Positions 32,531 through 44,621 of a stretch of DNA of 64,000 bases are shown piece after piece. The stretch covers positions 1,302,001 to 1,366,000 of the forward strand of contig JADWQD010000004.1 in NCBI GenBank assembly GCA_016110215.1. Direction: 5' to 3'. The notes below the pieces were generated by a model. The model saw only the letters and a list, made by a program, of their open reading frames with translations, was not told the origin of the DNA and did no database searches. A program made the translations under genes and the position numbers. The DNA comes from Capronia americana (taxonomy: Eukaryota; Ascomycota; Eurotiomycetes; Chaetothyriales; Herpotrichiellaceae). Positions within the stretch are counted from its first letter, which is position 1. Each line of letters starts with the position of its first letter.

Positions 32531-33931
32531 ATGTCCCTAACATCCTCATCCCCGCTCACCTGCGCCCAATCCGCCTCTCTCGCCAGCCACACGCTGTCCA
32601 TCCTCCCTCTCTCGTCCCGAAATGCCGCCCTCTCGGCCATCCACACTGCGCTGCAGGAAAACAAATCCGCGATCCTCGCCGCAAACGCCACAGACATGGC
32701 CTCGGCGCACCAGGCCTCGGCAAACGGCGAACTCAGCCAGAGCGTCCTCAAGCGCCTGGATCTCTCCCGACCAGGCAAATACGAGGACATGCTGAAAGGC
32801 ATCCTCGACGTGCGCGACCTCCCCGACCCGATCGGAAAAGTCGATCTCCGCACGAGACTCGATGAGGGACTAGAGCTCGAGCGCGTCTCCTGCCCGATCG
32901 GCGTCCTGCTGATCATCTTCGAGGCGCGGCCCGAGGTCATCGCCAACATCTCCGCGCTCGCGATCAAGTCCGGGAACGCGGCGATCCTCAAGGGCGGGAA
33001 GGAATCGAGCCATTCGTTCGAAGCCATCGCGCGCGTCATCTCCCAGGCGCTGGCCGGAACAGAGGTGCCCAGCGAGGCAATCCAGCTCGTCAAGACACGC
33101 GACGTGATTGACGACCTCCTAGCCCTGGACAAGTACATCGACCTGGTGATCCCGCGCGGCGGCAACGAACTGGTTCGGTACGTGAAAGACCACACCAAGA
33201 TCCCCGTCCTAGGCCACGCCGACGGCCTGTGCTCCGTGTACCTGCACAAGGACGCCGCGCAAATCACGGCCACGGCCGTCAAAGTGGTGGTGGATTCCAA
33301 GTGCGACTATCCCGCGGCGTGCAACGCGGCCGAGACGCTCCTCGTGCACGAAGCCGTGCTGACGTCCGTGTTGCCCGCCGTGGCGGCCGCGCTGCTGAAA
33401 AAGGGCGTGAGCCTGCGGTGCGACGCGAAGTCCAAGGCCGCGCTGGCGGAGGCCCTGACCAAGAGCGAGGCCGCACTGTTGCAGGATGCGCGGGACGAGG
33501 ACTACGCCACCGAGTTCCTCGACTTGATCATCGCGGTGAAGACGGTGCCTGGCGAAGCGAGCAGGTCTGCTGCGATTGACGATGCGCACGACCCTTCCCT
33601 CCTGGCCGCGATAGCGCACATCAACGCCCATTCGAGCCACCATACCGACTGCATCGTGACCTCGTCGGCCGCGGCGGCGGAGAAGTTCCTCTCGGCCGTG
33701 GATTCGGCGGGCGTGTACTGGAACGCGTCGACGCGGTTTGCGGACGGCATGCGCTACGGTTTCGGCACCGAGGTCGGGATATCGACCAACAAGATCCACA
33801 GTAGGGGCCCGGTCGGGCTGGAGGGGCTGACGATCTACAAGTACAAGCTGAGAGGGACGGGGCAGGGCGCGGGCGAGTACGGGGATGGAGAGGGGAAGAG
33901 GAGGTTTTTGCATGAGAGGATGGAGGTTTAA
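32531..33931 (+). CDS. PRO2: Gamma-glutamyl phosphate reductase
   Basis: Single-exon protein of 466 residues, second enzyme of proline synthesis. It reduces gamma-glutamyl phosphate to glutamate semialdehyde with NADPH. The aldehyde-dehydrogenase-like fold shows FEARPEVIANISALAIKSGN, the substrate loop GHADGLCSVYL, the catalytic cysteine in DYPAACNAAETLL (C264) and the C-terminal FGTEVGISTNKIHSRGPVG. Length is normal for fungal enzymes, with a short C-terminal extension. It is convergent with phosphoglycerate mutase across about 310 bases. Its high third-position GC creates a long antisense frame (33209-33913) that is not a gene. Confidence 0.96.
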   Translation: MSLTSSSPLTCAQSASLASHTLSILPLSSRNAALSAIHTALQENKSAILAANATDMASAHQASANGELSQSVLKRLDLSRPGKYEDMLKGILDVRDLPDPIGKVDLRTRLDEGLELERVSCPIGVLLIIFEARPEVIANISALAIKSGNAAILKGGKESSHSFEAIARVISQALAGTEVPSEAIQLVKTRDVIDDLLALDKYIDLVIPRGGNELVRYVKDHTKIPVLGHADGLCSVYLHKDAAQITATAVKVVVDSKCDYPAACNAAETLLVHEAVLTSVLPAVAAALLKKGVSLRCDAKSKAALAEALTKSEAALLQDARDEDYATEFLDLIIAVKTVPGEASRSAAIDDAHDPSLLAAIAHINAHSSHHTDCIVTSSAAAAEKFLSAVDSAGVYWNASTRFADGMRYGFGTEVGISTNKIHSRGPVGLEGLTIYKYKLRGTGQGAGEYGDGEGKRRFLHERMEV

Positions 33932-34244
33932 ATCTGCGGTTCGACATGTATTTTTGTGTGTTGGGGGGTTGCATCAGGCTGGCGGGAAGCAGGCTATGCT
34001 ATGGCATCGACAGGTCTCTGGGAATGCGAGGACTCTATTCATTCAATTGAGTCTGCCTTGCGTCTATCGGAATGTTCATCTCTCATCAGCTCCTGTCTTC
34101 GTAATAATGCATCAACTGAACGGGGGAATAGTATCGCTTGCTCCGTTGCATGGCAGGAGCACTCCAAATCAACCCGCCCCTATGCATACACCCCTTGGCT
34201 CCGGGAGCCAAACCTGCACTGAACAGCAACTCGCGACGTAAGAC
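33932..34244. other. Convergent 3' intergenic region
   Basis: About 310 bases between the PRO2 and phosphoglycerate mutase stops. Nothing seen beyond presumed terminators. Confidence 0.4.
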
Positions 34245-35862
34245 TTACTTCTTGATCAACAAGGACGTTCCGGTCATTTCCTCTGGTTGGTCCAACCCCA
34301 TGGCGGCCAGGATAGTGGGGCCAACGTCTCCCAGCACGCCATCTTGCTTCTTAAGGCTCCATCCCTCCGGGGCATTCGCCATCACAAACGGCACCTTGTT
34401 GGTGGTGTGCGATGTCTTGGGTGTGCCCTCTTCATTCAACATCTCTTCGGCGTTGCCGTGATCCGACGTGACGAACAAGATGTAGCCTTCCTTTTTGCAG
34501 GTCTCATACACGGTACCGATAGCGGCATCCGTCGCGGCAACGCCCTTGATGGCCGCTTCATATACTCCCGTATGACCCACCATGTCGGGAGGAGCGAAGT
34601 TGTTCATCAGGAACTCGTACTTCTTGTCAGATATCCGCTCGCTGAGCTTGTCCGCCACCTTTTGAGCGCTCATGGGTGGCTCCAGGTCGTATGTGGCGAC
34701 CTTAGGGCTGGGAATGAGTTCCCGATCCTCGTTTTCGAATTGTTTCTCGACGCCGCCGTTGAAGAAGAAGGTCACGTGCGCATACTTCTCGGTCTCGGCG
34801 ACGTGGCATTGCTTCACGCCTTTCTTGGCCAGCCATTCGGCCAGAACGTTGCCCATGTGTTGTGGTGGAAAGGCGATTGGGAAGCTAAAGTCGGTCTTGT
34901 AGGAGGTCATAGTCGTGATTTGAATTCCAGGAGGATAGGGAAAGTCCGGTTTGGGGGACCGGTCGTAGTCGCCCAGGAGTTGGGTGATTTCTCTCACTCG
35001 ATCGGATCGGTAGTTGAAGAAGAACAGGGTGTCGTTTTCCTTGATTCTCCTTTCGTCCCCACCCACAATGATAGGCTTAAGGAACTCGTCATTCTCGCCC
35101 TTTTCATATCGAGCCTTGATCGTGGCAACAGGATCGGAGGATTCTTCTCCTTCGCCAAGAACAATGCCCTTCATGCCTATCTCGACACGGTCCCATCTCT
35201 TGTCCCGATCCATGATGTAGTATCGACCGACCACTGTAGCTAGTTCCCCGACGCCTAGTTCTTGCAGCTTGTCAAGCAGCTCTTGCATGTAACCAGCAGC
35301 ACTCTTGGGATCGGTGTCTCGGCCGTCTCCGAAAAAGTGGATGAAGACCTTGGGGACTTTCATCTCCTTGGCAACTTCGAGGAGGGCAAATAAGTGCTTG
35401 ATGTGGCTGTGGACACCTCCGTCGCTGACGAGGCCGAGGAGATGCAGTCTCCCATTCCCGTCGACAGCTCTCTGGAACGATTTGCGGATATTTGCGACCT
35501 TGTTCATCTCGCCCTTCCTGATTGTCTGGTCGATGCGCACCACGTCTTGCCAGACGACCCTGCCTGCACCAATGTTGAGATGGCCGACCTCCGAATTCCC
35601 CATCAAGCCTTCGGGCAGGCCAACGGCCAGAGACGAGGCCTCGAGCTCGGTGTAGCCCTGAGCAGTTTTCGAGCCGTCCTTGGCAAACTCGTCCATGACG
35701 GGAGTTTCGGCGGCAGCAATGGCATCGCCCTCGGGAGGGGAGCTCTCGGACGGGATTCCCCAGCCATCAATGACAACTGGAATTGGGAGATTAGCGGGTG
35801 TAGAGGAAGGTTGGGTGTCAAAGTGCCGTACTCAACACAGCCTTGTGGTCTACCTTTGCCAT
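34245..35862 (-). CDS. 2,3-bisphosphoglycerate-independent phosphoglycerate mutase
   Basis: Model on the minus strand: 35862-35832 and 35776-34245, intron of 55 bases; 520 residues, standard for the family. The tiny first exon encodes MAKVDHKAVL, and splicing restores VIVIDGWG-type sequence (VLIVIDGWGIP). Metal and catalytic residues of the alkaline-phosphatase-like fold are present: the phosphoserine in MGNSEVGH (S72), LVSDGGVHSH, and TSDHGNAE near the C-terminus. The enzyme interconverts 3- and 2-phosphoglycerate in glycolysis. Filamentous ascomycetes commonly use this form instead of the cofactor-dependent yeast type. Confidence 0.96.
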
Positions 35863-37086
35863 CTTGGAGCAAGAGAGACGGTAGTTGTAAGAGGGCCGGT
35901 AGCAAGAGACGACGGCGGTACCAAACGCAGACGGTAGAAATTTAAAATGTTGACCTGAAAATGATGAACTGGAGGGGATGGAGGGGTGTTGATTGGGTGG
36001 TTTGAGTCTGGCGAGCTTCAGAGCTGCGGCGGCGGGGTTCGGTACGTCACTCCACCAACCACCAACGCCGCGCCCATCATCCTGCAACATGAGCCAATGG
36101 CAGGTGAATGGCACGATATTCGCCTTCTGCCCGTTCCTCTCACATGGCCTGACCGTGTCGACCAACGCTTCTGGCCCTGTCGGGGCAGGCCGTCTCCGCG
36201 TCATCTCAGTCCCTCGTCGAAAGTCGCCGAGAAAGTTATCCTACACCTTACTGAGCCTCGTGCCCCAGCACTTCATGAGTACCTCGTACTTGTTGCATGT
36301 CGACATCGAACCCTCGAGGCAAGGGTTGACTTCGAGGGCGTAATCCAAGCGTTGTGATCTATAAGCCTGCTTCCGCTACGGGTTCGGCATGTGGAAGAGA
36401 GAGAATATTGTTGGGCGTTCAAGCCCGATCCACACATTGCCTGGGTTTACCACAGACAGATGCATCTATCTAGCGCCTCTCTATGCACCGTGCATTGTCT
36501 GCCCAGCCGCGTCCAAGGCAAGTTCGAAGAGACGACAGCTTTCGACCCTCAGAATCCCGCGTCGGTGGAGATAACAGGGAACTGTCCAAGGAAATCACAT
36601 CCCACACCAAAAGGAAGATTGATCCGGCGCGCCACCATTGGTTCCCCATGCTCCGGGTTGAGACCTTCGGTGGAACCGTGGGCGTGCCAGTCGTGGTTGA
36701 AGCTCGTCATGCTGATGTCTGATCAAACCCTATACCCGGAAACATTTCCCGCTGCCAAATCGTAGCGGGGCTTCATCTTGCTGCCAGAGCCGTGCTGCCG
36801 GCTGCCGCAGGTCACTTCGCAGGTGGCTTGATCTTCCTTTAACATGACGCGACGATGAATCTCTTTCTCGAGTGGCTGCATGATACAGGCGCCGTCAATC
36901 CTACGATTCTGGCGCGTACCTACTTTCCTGTTTGATAAGACGATCTTGACTCGGAAATCAGGTCCGGACTCTGAAGTCGCCATTTCTCTTCCCTGTTGCT
37001 TCTCTTCACGCCTAGACTATTCTGTGGTTATCGCGGACGCCTCGAGCTGGTCTACAGGACTCTTAAGCACAAGAAAGCGCAGCGCT
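35863..37086. promoter_or_regulatory. Divergent intergenic region between phosphoglycerate mutase and Zn2Cys6 genes
   Basis: About 1.2 kb of shared upstream DNA. The frame of the Zn2Cys6 gene is open back to an ATG at 36880, but the extra residues look like leader sequence. Short open frames around 36000-36350 have no family features. Confidence 0.4.
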
Positions 37087-39566
37087 ATGTCAGCTCAGGC
37101 CGAGGACCTCGCCGGCTCGTCAGGCAGCTCGGGAAGTCCCAGCCTGCCTCATCAGCGGCACTCACAGCCAAAGCAGCGGTCCTCGAGCAAAGGTTCGTTA
37201 ACAAAAATGCGCACTTCGCATGCTTGTGACCGCTGTCGGGTAATGCGAACCAAATGCTCCGGGGGTGATCGTTGTACCAAATGCATCAAAGACAACGCCA
37301 CCTGTGCTTACGGCGACCGGAAAAGAGAGCGTAACAAGAAGTATTCGACTTGAGGCCGGTGTTCGACGTATTTGCTGATATCCAGCAGGGATCTGGCCGA
37401 GAGCTTGGATCGAATCGGCTTGTTGGAGGCTGAGAACGGCAAATTGCGGAATGTCCTTCGCGCGCTGACAGAACGGGCGGATTTTCGACCAGAGGAGCAT
37501 GCCGACATTATGGACATCTTGGCCAAGGTATCTCCTCTTACACCACGTTGTCTCCGGGATGCAGTGTCATCTAACATGGTGAACAGTACTCGGAACAAGA
37601 CGAGGATGAACCAGGGCCCGACTCAAGCAGTCAATCACAAACCCGGACGGCAACTTCTCCCACCACTCAACGGACACCATCCACTCGGGCGCCGGCACGG
37701 CCGGGCGCGGTCTCCGGTGAGAACAGAGCAGGGTCAAGCGTAGGCTCTCCTGGTAAACAAGGAGAGCTACCTCGCGTTGTCTCCTTGAACAAGGGAGGAG
37801 GGGCCTCGGGCTTCGTCGGAAAGATGTCGGAGATTTCTTGGATCCAACGTGCATTCGAGACTGTCCGTGGATTTCGAGATGAAAATCCCGGTCGCGTTAA
37901 TGCGGCCGAGATGGATGTAAACGTCGACTCAACCACAGACTTGATCTACTTCATGGATGACACCAACATCCTCGCCGTCGACGAGGACTTTGTGGACCAG
38001 TATCACTGGCCTGCTAGAGAAAGCGTGGTGCTCCTGTCCGAAGCGTTCTTTCACGCCATGCAGGGAGCGTTCCAGTTCGTCCTCCGAGAGCAGTTCCTGC
38101 AGCAGGCATACCAGTTTTCGGTCACGGGACAGAATCCTTCATGGACCAAAAGGCATTGGCTGGCACTGGCAAACCTGGTGTGGGCCATCGGGTCCAAATG
38201 GCTGCAAATAACGAAATTGAGCGAGCAGGAACCCAACGACGAGCATCTCATCTACTTCGCGAGGGCGCGCGCTCTAGGTCTCGATCACAGGGTCATGTTC
38301 GATCATCCTGACATCGAACGCGTTCAAGGCATCGGCTTGCTGTCGTTCTACCTCCTCATCAACGGGTCCATCACACGGTCTGTCCTACACTTTTGACGAG
38401 CTGCCCTTGCTGACCGTATTGACAGCGCATGGAATACCTTGGGCCACGCCACTCGCCATGCTACAGCATTGGGTCTTCACCTCAAAGTGACAGATGTAAA
38501 TGTCGGTGAATTAGAAAGGGCTCGCCGTGCTCGAACGTGGTACTCCCTCTATAGCCTAGAGATACTGATCGCCGAGATGACAGGGCGTCCAAAATCCGTC
38601 TTCTTGGTCGATATCACCATCCCGATCGATCTATTCTGGTCAATCCCCCACGAGATCCTAGAGTTCTCCGGACAAGTCGACAACTACCTGTCCCCTGATG
38701 GCTCCAGAAAGATCTGGCTCGAATACTTGCACGCCGGCCGGAGCATATCCCAAATGACCGGCGGCATGGTACCTTGGAAAAGCTTTGCTTCCGTGGGACG
38801 TAATGTGCCCGCCTCTTACCCGCCCCAACGACTGTACCTGTGCCGCCTGAGCGATAAAGTCGCCATGCAGATGTACAGCGGCATATCTGATGATCCGTGG
38901 TCCGAGGTTCAACGCAAAATAGGCATGCTGCAGTCCGAGCTGAGACAGTGGGCCGAGAACTTGCCCGAAGAGCTGGCTATCCAAGGCCAAGTTAATGCCG
39001 ATACGGATCCGAGGACAAAGCTCGAACTGGGCATGTACTACCACAGCGTGGAGATGATTCTCAACCGGCCCTGTCTATGCGAAATCAAGATCAAGGACGA
39101 ATCGGCCCGCTCGCAGGAGTTCAACCGCAGTGCTGCGCGAGCGTGCGTACACGCGGCCATGTCGATGCTTGCGCTCATGCCGGACTATCCCACCGCGCAT
39201 GAAGCCAATCAACTTCTGCCGTGGTGGAGTCTCCTGCATTTCGTGGCACAAGCGACGGCCGTGTTATTACTTGAACTTGCCCTTGGAGCGCGGCATTTCC
39301 AGGATGAGATCCCGCAACTGGTCACGTACTTACGGAAAGCCATGGGTTACCTCTGGTGCATGGCCGAAGGGTCACGGTCGGGGTACCGCGCATGGAGGAT
39401 CTTCCGCCAGCTGCTGACCGAGGTGTCGCAGCGGTTTGAGGAGTTGGATTTGACCGACATCCCGACCGAAGCGCCGCCTCCGCCCACGTGGAACCATGAG
39501 CTTGAGGCAGCCACGAGGAAAGCGTTCCCCGGAAGTCAAAGAAACGAGTACTCGTTTCCTGTGTGA
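37087..39566 (+). CDS. Zn2Cys6 fungal-specific transcription factor
   Basis: Model: exons 37087-37340, 37389-37527, 37587-38377, 38426-39566; 774 residues, introns of 48, 59 and 48 bases. The binuclear zinc cluster at about 47-73 has spacing C-x2-C-x6-C-x5-C-x2-C-x6-C. A leucine-rich heptad segment after the first intron (LDRIGLLEAENGKLRNVL) is a likely coiled-coil dimerisation element. The middle region with NTLGHATRHATALGLH and ARRARTWYSLYSLEI is the fungal_trans homology domain. The target genes are unknown. The first intron has alternative acceptors three bases apart, after 37385 and 37388. The third donor is the weaker GTCTGT. Confidence 0.9.
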
Positions 39567-41669
39567 AGTTAAATCATGCCACGAGGCACCGCTGAGCAAG
39601 GAAAGAGCGGACGTGAGAATAGAGTCACAGCGTCTGCTCCCCGAGGGGCACCAGTAACGACGCAAACCACGGATATTCACACAACATCCGATCAACAACA
39701 AGGGGCAACTGCATGCCGACTTATCATGTACACAGCACGAATGAATCCGGCAGCCCGCCAAAGGTCCGTTTCGTCCACACTTCACATCTCGGGTAAACTC
39801 CTCCGTCGCCTAGTGGGTAGTGTTTCCATGAACCGCACTCCCGCCAGCGTGCCCGTAGATGTTGGTGTGATGTGAAATCGACACTTCCTCCATATCATCA
39901 TCTTCCACCTTTGTCCTCTTCTCCGAGCTCGTGCACGGGATGGGGGAGAGGCACCGTGGGCTGGGTGAGCGGTGTGGGCTGTGTTGGGTGGAATGTGCAC
40001 CTCTTCCCTTTCATAATCGTCATCATAATCACCCTCCTCCTCTCCCTCTCCCGCTCCCGCTCCCGCGCCCACTCCGCCGTGCGCGGGATGCTGTGCTTGG
40101 TGCATCGGGTGTAGGGATCGTACTCCTCTTCCTAAACGGGATGTGGCTGCTCAGGATGTGGGTTCCGATCCCAGCGTTCAAAAATCGAACAATTGAGGCA
40201 AAGTTGGTTAGTTGGAATCTGCTCTGTGGTAGCGTTTCCTTGATCGCCGGGGCAGAAGAAGTTGCTGTTTATGGTCCGAGGCTGCAGTGCTTCATTCTTG
40301 CCGCCACAGGGATGGACAGACGGTGAAGAACCGCCCGGACAGGCGGGCCACAGACTATATATATGTGTCACTCTGTGCCTACCCTGGTGATACAGTCAAT
40401 GGTTAGCATGCATGACCGATGACCGGCTCCTATAGTGAGTTGTCCGCATTCGCTTCGAGTCGTTAGCTTTACGGCCGAGGCGGCACCGAAGGGGGATCAA
40501 CGAATGAACGCTGGAGCATCACCCTTTCGCGCAAGTATAGACAAGAATCCCGGCCTGTCAGCTGTGCCTGCGTGAGCGTCGCCACCACATTTACCAAGAG
40601 TCGCAATATCGGTGGCGTCCGCGATCACCGTAGCACCTCGCAGTGCGCCTTTTCCAGTGTATTCCGAACCTTATAGGACTCGCTGTCCGTCGAGAAGTCC
40701 GGGGGGCTTGTATGAGCACAGGAGGGCCCGATCCTTCGAGAGCCTCTGTCTGTACTGTGTAGGTGTCATTCAGCAGCACTGCACTGCACGGCACGGCACG
40801 GTTGTCTCATCATCGTATATTCGACCCACCGCGCGATGCAGAGGCTGACGGTCTCGTCTCATCCACCCGCGCGCTTTTACAGTGGTGAGCTGGTGCGTCT
40901 CATCCCCGTTTGCCGCAGTAGATGGTGGTCGCTCAATTTGAGTTCGAGTTGCGAAGAGGAGAGTTAGTACCGCCGACATGATTTTGGAAGCGCTGGCGTG
41001 GCTGGTCATCTTGGATCGAGTGCGAGAGTATTCGGCGCCGAAAGTGCCAATCCGTCGCCGTAGCGGGTACGGTCGAGCAATTGTTCTCAACGACGCCAGT
41101 TTCTACCAACGCAGCAGCTTCAGGCAACTTCATCTCCAGCTTTGCTTGAGGCTCCTCAACATCAGTCTCACTTACGGAGAAACTATTCGTCACCTGTAGA
41201 CAAGGTTATCAAGTTTCCATCAACACCTGCCTTCCAATGTCTGAGGCAAATGCGATCTCGGCTCCTCCATTATTATCACAATCAGCCCGGACACTCCTCC
41301 GCCACAGCAAATCCACTCCCCAACTCCCGACGCCCTGTCCGATGCAAATGAACGACGAGATAATTCGCCTGCGCTACGATTGACTGCTTGGCGATGGCTT
41401 CTCTTCGCTTAAGATGCTTCCCGCCACTGTTCTCATTTGCTAATGATGAACTTGGCGCTCGTGTTCCCTCGTGGGCCAACTGTTCAGCTCTCCTTGGCTC
41501 GTCGCAAGTGGAAAGCTTCTCGAGCCGAAGGCAAGCTTGAATGATTGAGCTAAAATCGACACAGATACGCAGCTCTCCCTTTCCTTCTCTTCCGCTCCAC
41601 GCGGAGACCTATCTCAATCGCAGACATCTTGCTGTGCTTCTAATCGTGATCTATACCATTCGCACGGCC
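39567..41669. other. Long intergenic region
   Basis: About 2.1 kb between two plus-strand genes. It holds a CT/CCCG-rich low-complexity tract at 40031-40078. Several short open frames share no recognisable protein feature. Confidence 0.4.
40031..40078. repeat. CT-rich low-complexity tract
   Basis: CTCC/CTCCCG units in degenerate tandem. The same bases generate basic or acidic low-complexity peptides in several frames, so these frames should not be read as genes. Confidence 0.6.
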
Positions 41670-43947
41670 ATGAACTCTGACCAGTCCCCGGAAGATGGCC
41701 TCCCACTGCTATCAACCTCGGTGACTCGACATCCGTCAGTTTACGATACCGGTACCGGCTTCCGCCTCGACAGTCAAGACACGCCTGTGACCACCATTAA
41801 CGGGTCGAAGAGGAAGCACCAAGAACGAACCAGCGCTACCGGAAAGGAAGCCTCCAGCACTGCTAGAAGCAGGAAAACAGGTAAGGGTGTACAAATCCTC
41901 AAAGCTCAACGATCATGGGCGTGAACCAGACCTCTTACGGGACGCAACGTTCAGTCTCGCTCGAAAGTACAATCTCATTGTCAACCATCGCGTCGCGGTT
42001 GTCGATACCGGAGCCGTGGGAACACAAAGCAGCAGACTTGGGAAATTACGACGGGCATGGTTTGAGTACTCTGCGTCACTTTAGAAGAGGGCCTCAACGC
42101 TGGAGAGTGTTCCTCAGCGGCCTGTGGCAAGTGTTGCTGACGACCATTTTGTGTCTGGCGTTATTCTGGCTCTACTATGCCTACTCCAAGGAGCCGTACC
42201 TGTTGAAACGGGACGCCAACATTTTCAACACTTTCAACATAGGCCTCTCCATGCTCCTCGGAATGGCATTGAGTTCGGCATTCAAGGGCTTCGCTCAGTC
42301 GCTGCGATGGCAATTGTTGTCAACAAGGTATTTTGGCCTCAGGGAGTTCGACCAAGTCATGCAATGTGAGAGCCTTCTCAGCACAATGCAGCTACTGTGG
42401 ACGGGCAGGGTGAAAGGACGATTCACTCCGAGCCGGGTGCAGTGGTATTGCCTGATTTCTTTAGCCCTCAACCTTGGTCTACAAATTGTTGTGGCGGTCA
42501 TCGGGCTGTACGTGCCTCTAGAGATCTCAGACCAACAGGTGAACTTTGAAGGTAAGTGTTATAGTCCCGTAATCGAACACCAATTCGGAATTGGAGATTT
42601 CATTTCGCTGATTTTATAGCACCGGGCGAACTCCATGTCACAGACTGGAGTGACCTACGAATGCCCACGGACGATGGACGGGAGGCCTCGAAGGTCTTTA
42701 ATCTTCTGGCGCCCGACGGTCTAACAGGGCCCTACCTTGCCAACCTTTTCGGGCGAATTGGGTGGATAACTCTCCGACCGGGCAACGACTTCGAAAATGA
42801 CGAGGACCGTTATTCTTTCTATCCAAGTAATAAAGATGAGTCGGTTGATCAAGTGAGACTCGCCGATGTCGGTCCGCGGGTGGCTTTTACCAGCGAGAAT
42901 GTGACCGTCATGTCAGGGCGCACAGTTGGAACTAGGGCCGTCTGTCAAAAGCACGTCGTCAGCGACTTCTCGTCCGATAGCTTGACTTACCGAATCAACT
43001 CTACAGGCAAGGATGAAAATATCCCCTGGAGTGCGCCACTAAACGTGACGAAATTGACTTGGACAACGGACCCTGAACAACCCGACTATGGGCCAAGGTC
43101 TGTCAGAGTTCTAGCATTCCAGCAAGATGGAATGAAGGGGAACCTTTTCGACTGCAACAGCACCGTTCTCCATGTCGATGTGCCGTCTGAACCGAGGTAC
43201 ATGCAGCACAATGCATCGTACGATATACTTGACGCACAGGCTAGGCATTTCGCCGCAGCGCTTGGATGGGCACTGGATCTGGATTACTATACAGAGCCGT
43301 ACTTCCAATGTGAATTACCATTTTGTCGCTCCGAAACCTTGAGACTCAACAACGACCGCGTCGCCAACCTCGGTGGCGTTCCGACGGCGGATTATCGTCC
43401 CGAAGACATTGAAGCTCTGATCAGATATTTCTCCCTCGCCGCAATTGCCGCCTACGACTATTACGGTCCTCGGGTACCTATCCGAGGCTTTCCGCCCTTG
43501 CAGGCTCAAGTGCTGAGAGTCGATTGGAAGTGGACATCAGCCATCTTGGCCGGTGTGCCAGCAGCTCAATTGTTCCTACTTTGCATCGTCGCGTACGTGT
43601 CATCCCATGCCGTCATCAAAGACACCAGTTACCTCGCAGCGGCGCAGCTTCTCAGACCAGTGGTGGCGAAACTCGGGCCCCACGGATGTATCCTCTCAGG
43701 GGCAGACATCGCGCGGCACCTGGGCAATACCTCGATAGTTTACGGTGTCCGAGACGCCACTGCAAAGTCCTCGGACGAGCCAATGTATCATGCGGACGTC
43801 ATTTTAGCCTCGGAGGCTATTGAATCAGACGCAAACAGTGTTTGGAGGCCCGGTATGAGGATGCCCAAGGGCTGGTATGATGGTATGGGTGAGCCTGTGA
43901 CGAAGAATGCCACTCCGGCGAGAGCAGAGAAATTGAAACAGGAATAG
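41670..43947 (+). CDS. Four-pass membrane protein with large exoplasmic domain, function unknown
   Basis: Model: exons 41670-41880, 41955-42551, 42620-43947; 711 residues, introns of 74 and 68 bases. A hydrophilic Ser/Thr-rich N-terminus is followed by three hydrophobic segments (around WQVLLTTILCLALFWLYYAY, FNIGLSMLLGMALSSAF and LISLALNLGLQIVVAVIGLY). About 350 residues with several N-glycosylation sequons come next, then a last span (AILAGVPAAQLFLLCIVAYV) and a cytosolic tail. This three-plus-one layout is shared by many uncharacterised ascomycete membrane proteins; I do not recognise a named family. The first intron is less sure: the chosen acceptor at 41954 is the one that brings the N-terminal exon into phase. 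An ATG at 41915 inside the intron would start a shorter form. Confidence 0.72.
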
Positions 43948-44621
43948 GAGGAGCGGGAGAAGAACAGATTCTGGGTTCCCACCCAGGACATTACCACTGC
44001 CTTGTTTCCACGCTTAAGAATTCATCGTGGTTACTCATAACCCCTGCTCCAAAGCGTCCCAGAGTCGAGACACTCGATCATCAAGTGGCTGTAACCAGGT
44101 TTGAGGCAGCTGCGAGATGGGTGGTTTTTTCGATGGTACTTCGATGGAAGAGAGACATAGAAGAAGCGACCGATGTCGATACCATAACGGAGGACAGGTT
44201 GTTGAAGCACATCTCTACGCATGCAAGACAATCGAGCGGGTTTGCCGGACACAAGGCTGAGTGGCTGACAGGGCGGCAAGGCTGAGTTCTGGTTCGAGTT
44301 CGGTCCATCTTCGGTAGATCTTCCCCGCGTTTGGCGCAGCCTCGGCTCGGCCCAGACTCCATCCAGGTCAGCACGATACATACTACTAATTGACTATGAT
44401 ATTCCACTATTTCAGAGACTCGAACGCTTCAGTCCCGTCCAGCCCGACTTTCATCAGATCAGGTCGGCTTAGAAACACACGTACAGCTCTTCTGAAAGTC
44501 GACCGGGACACGCCCGTCTGGAGGAGGCCTAGCGTTTAAGCGTCTCACGTCGACCCACTCGCCTAGAAGCAACACATAACCGTTACACTGTGCAGTATTC
44601 CACCTTTAACACCCTATCACA
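43948..44621. other. Intergenic region upstream of the alpha/beta hydrolase
   Basis: About 670 bases between two plus-strand genes. No distinct element recognised. Confidence 0.4.

Noticed and set aside
33209..33913. 234-codon minus-strand frame inside PRO2
   Set aside because: It mirrors the GC-rich third codon positions of the sense gene and has a low-complexity Arg/Gly/His composition; a shadow frame.
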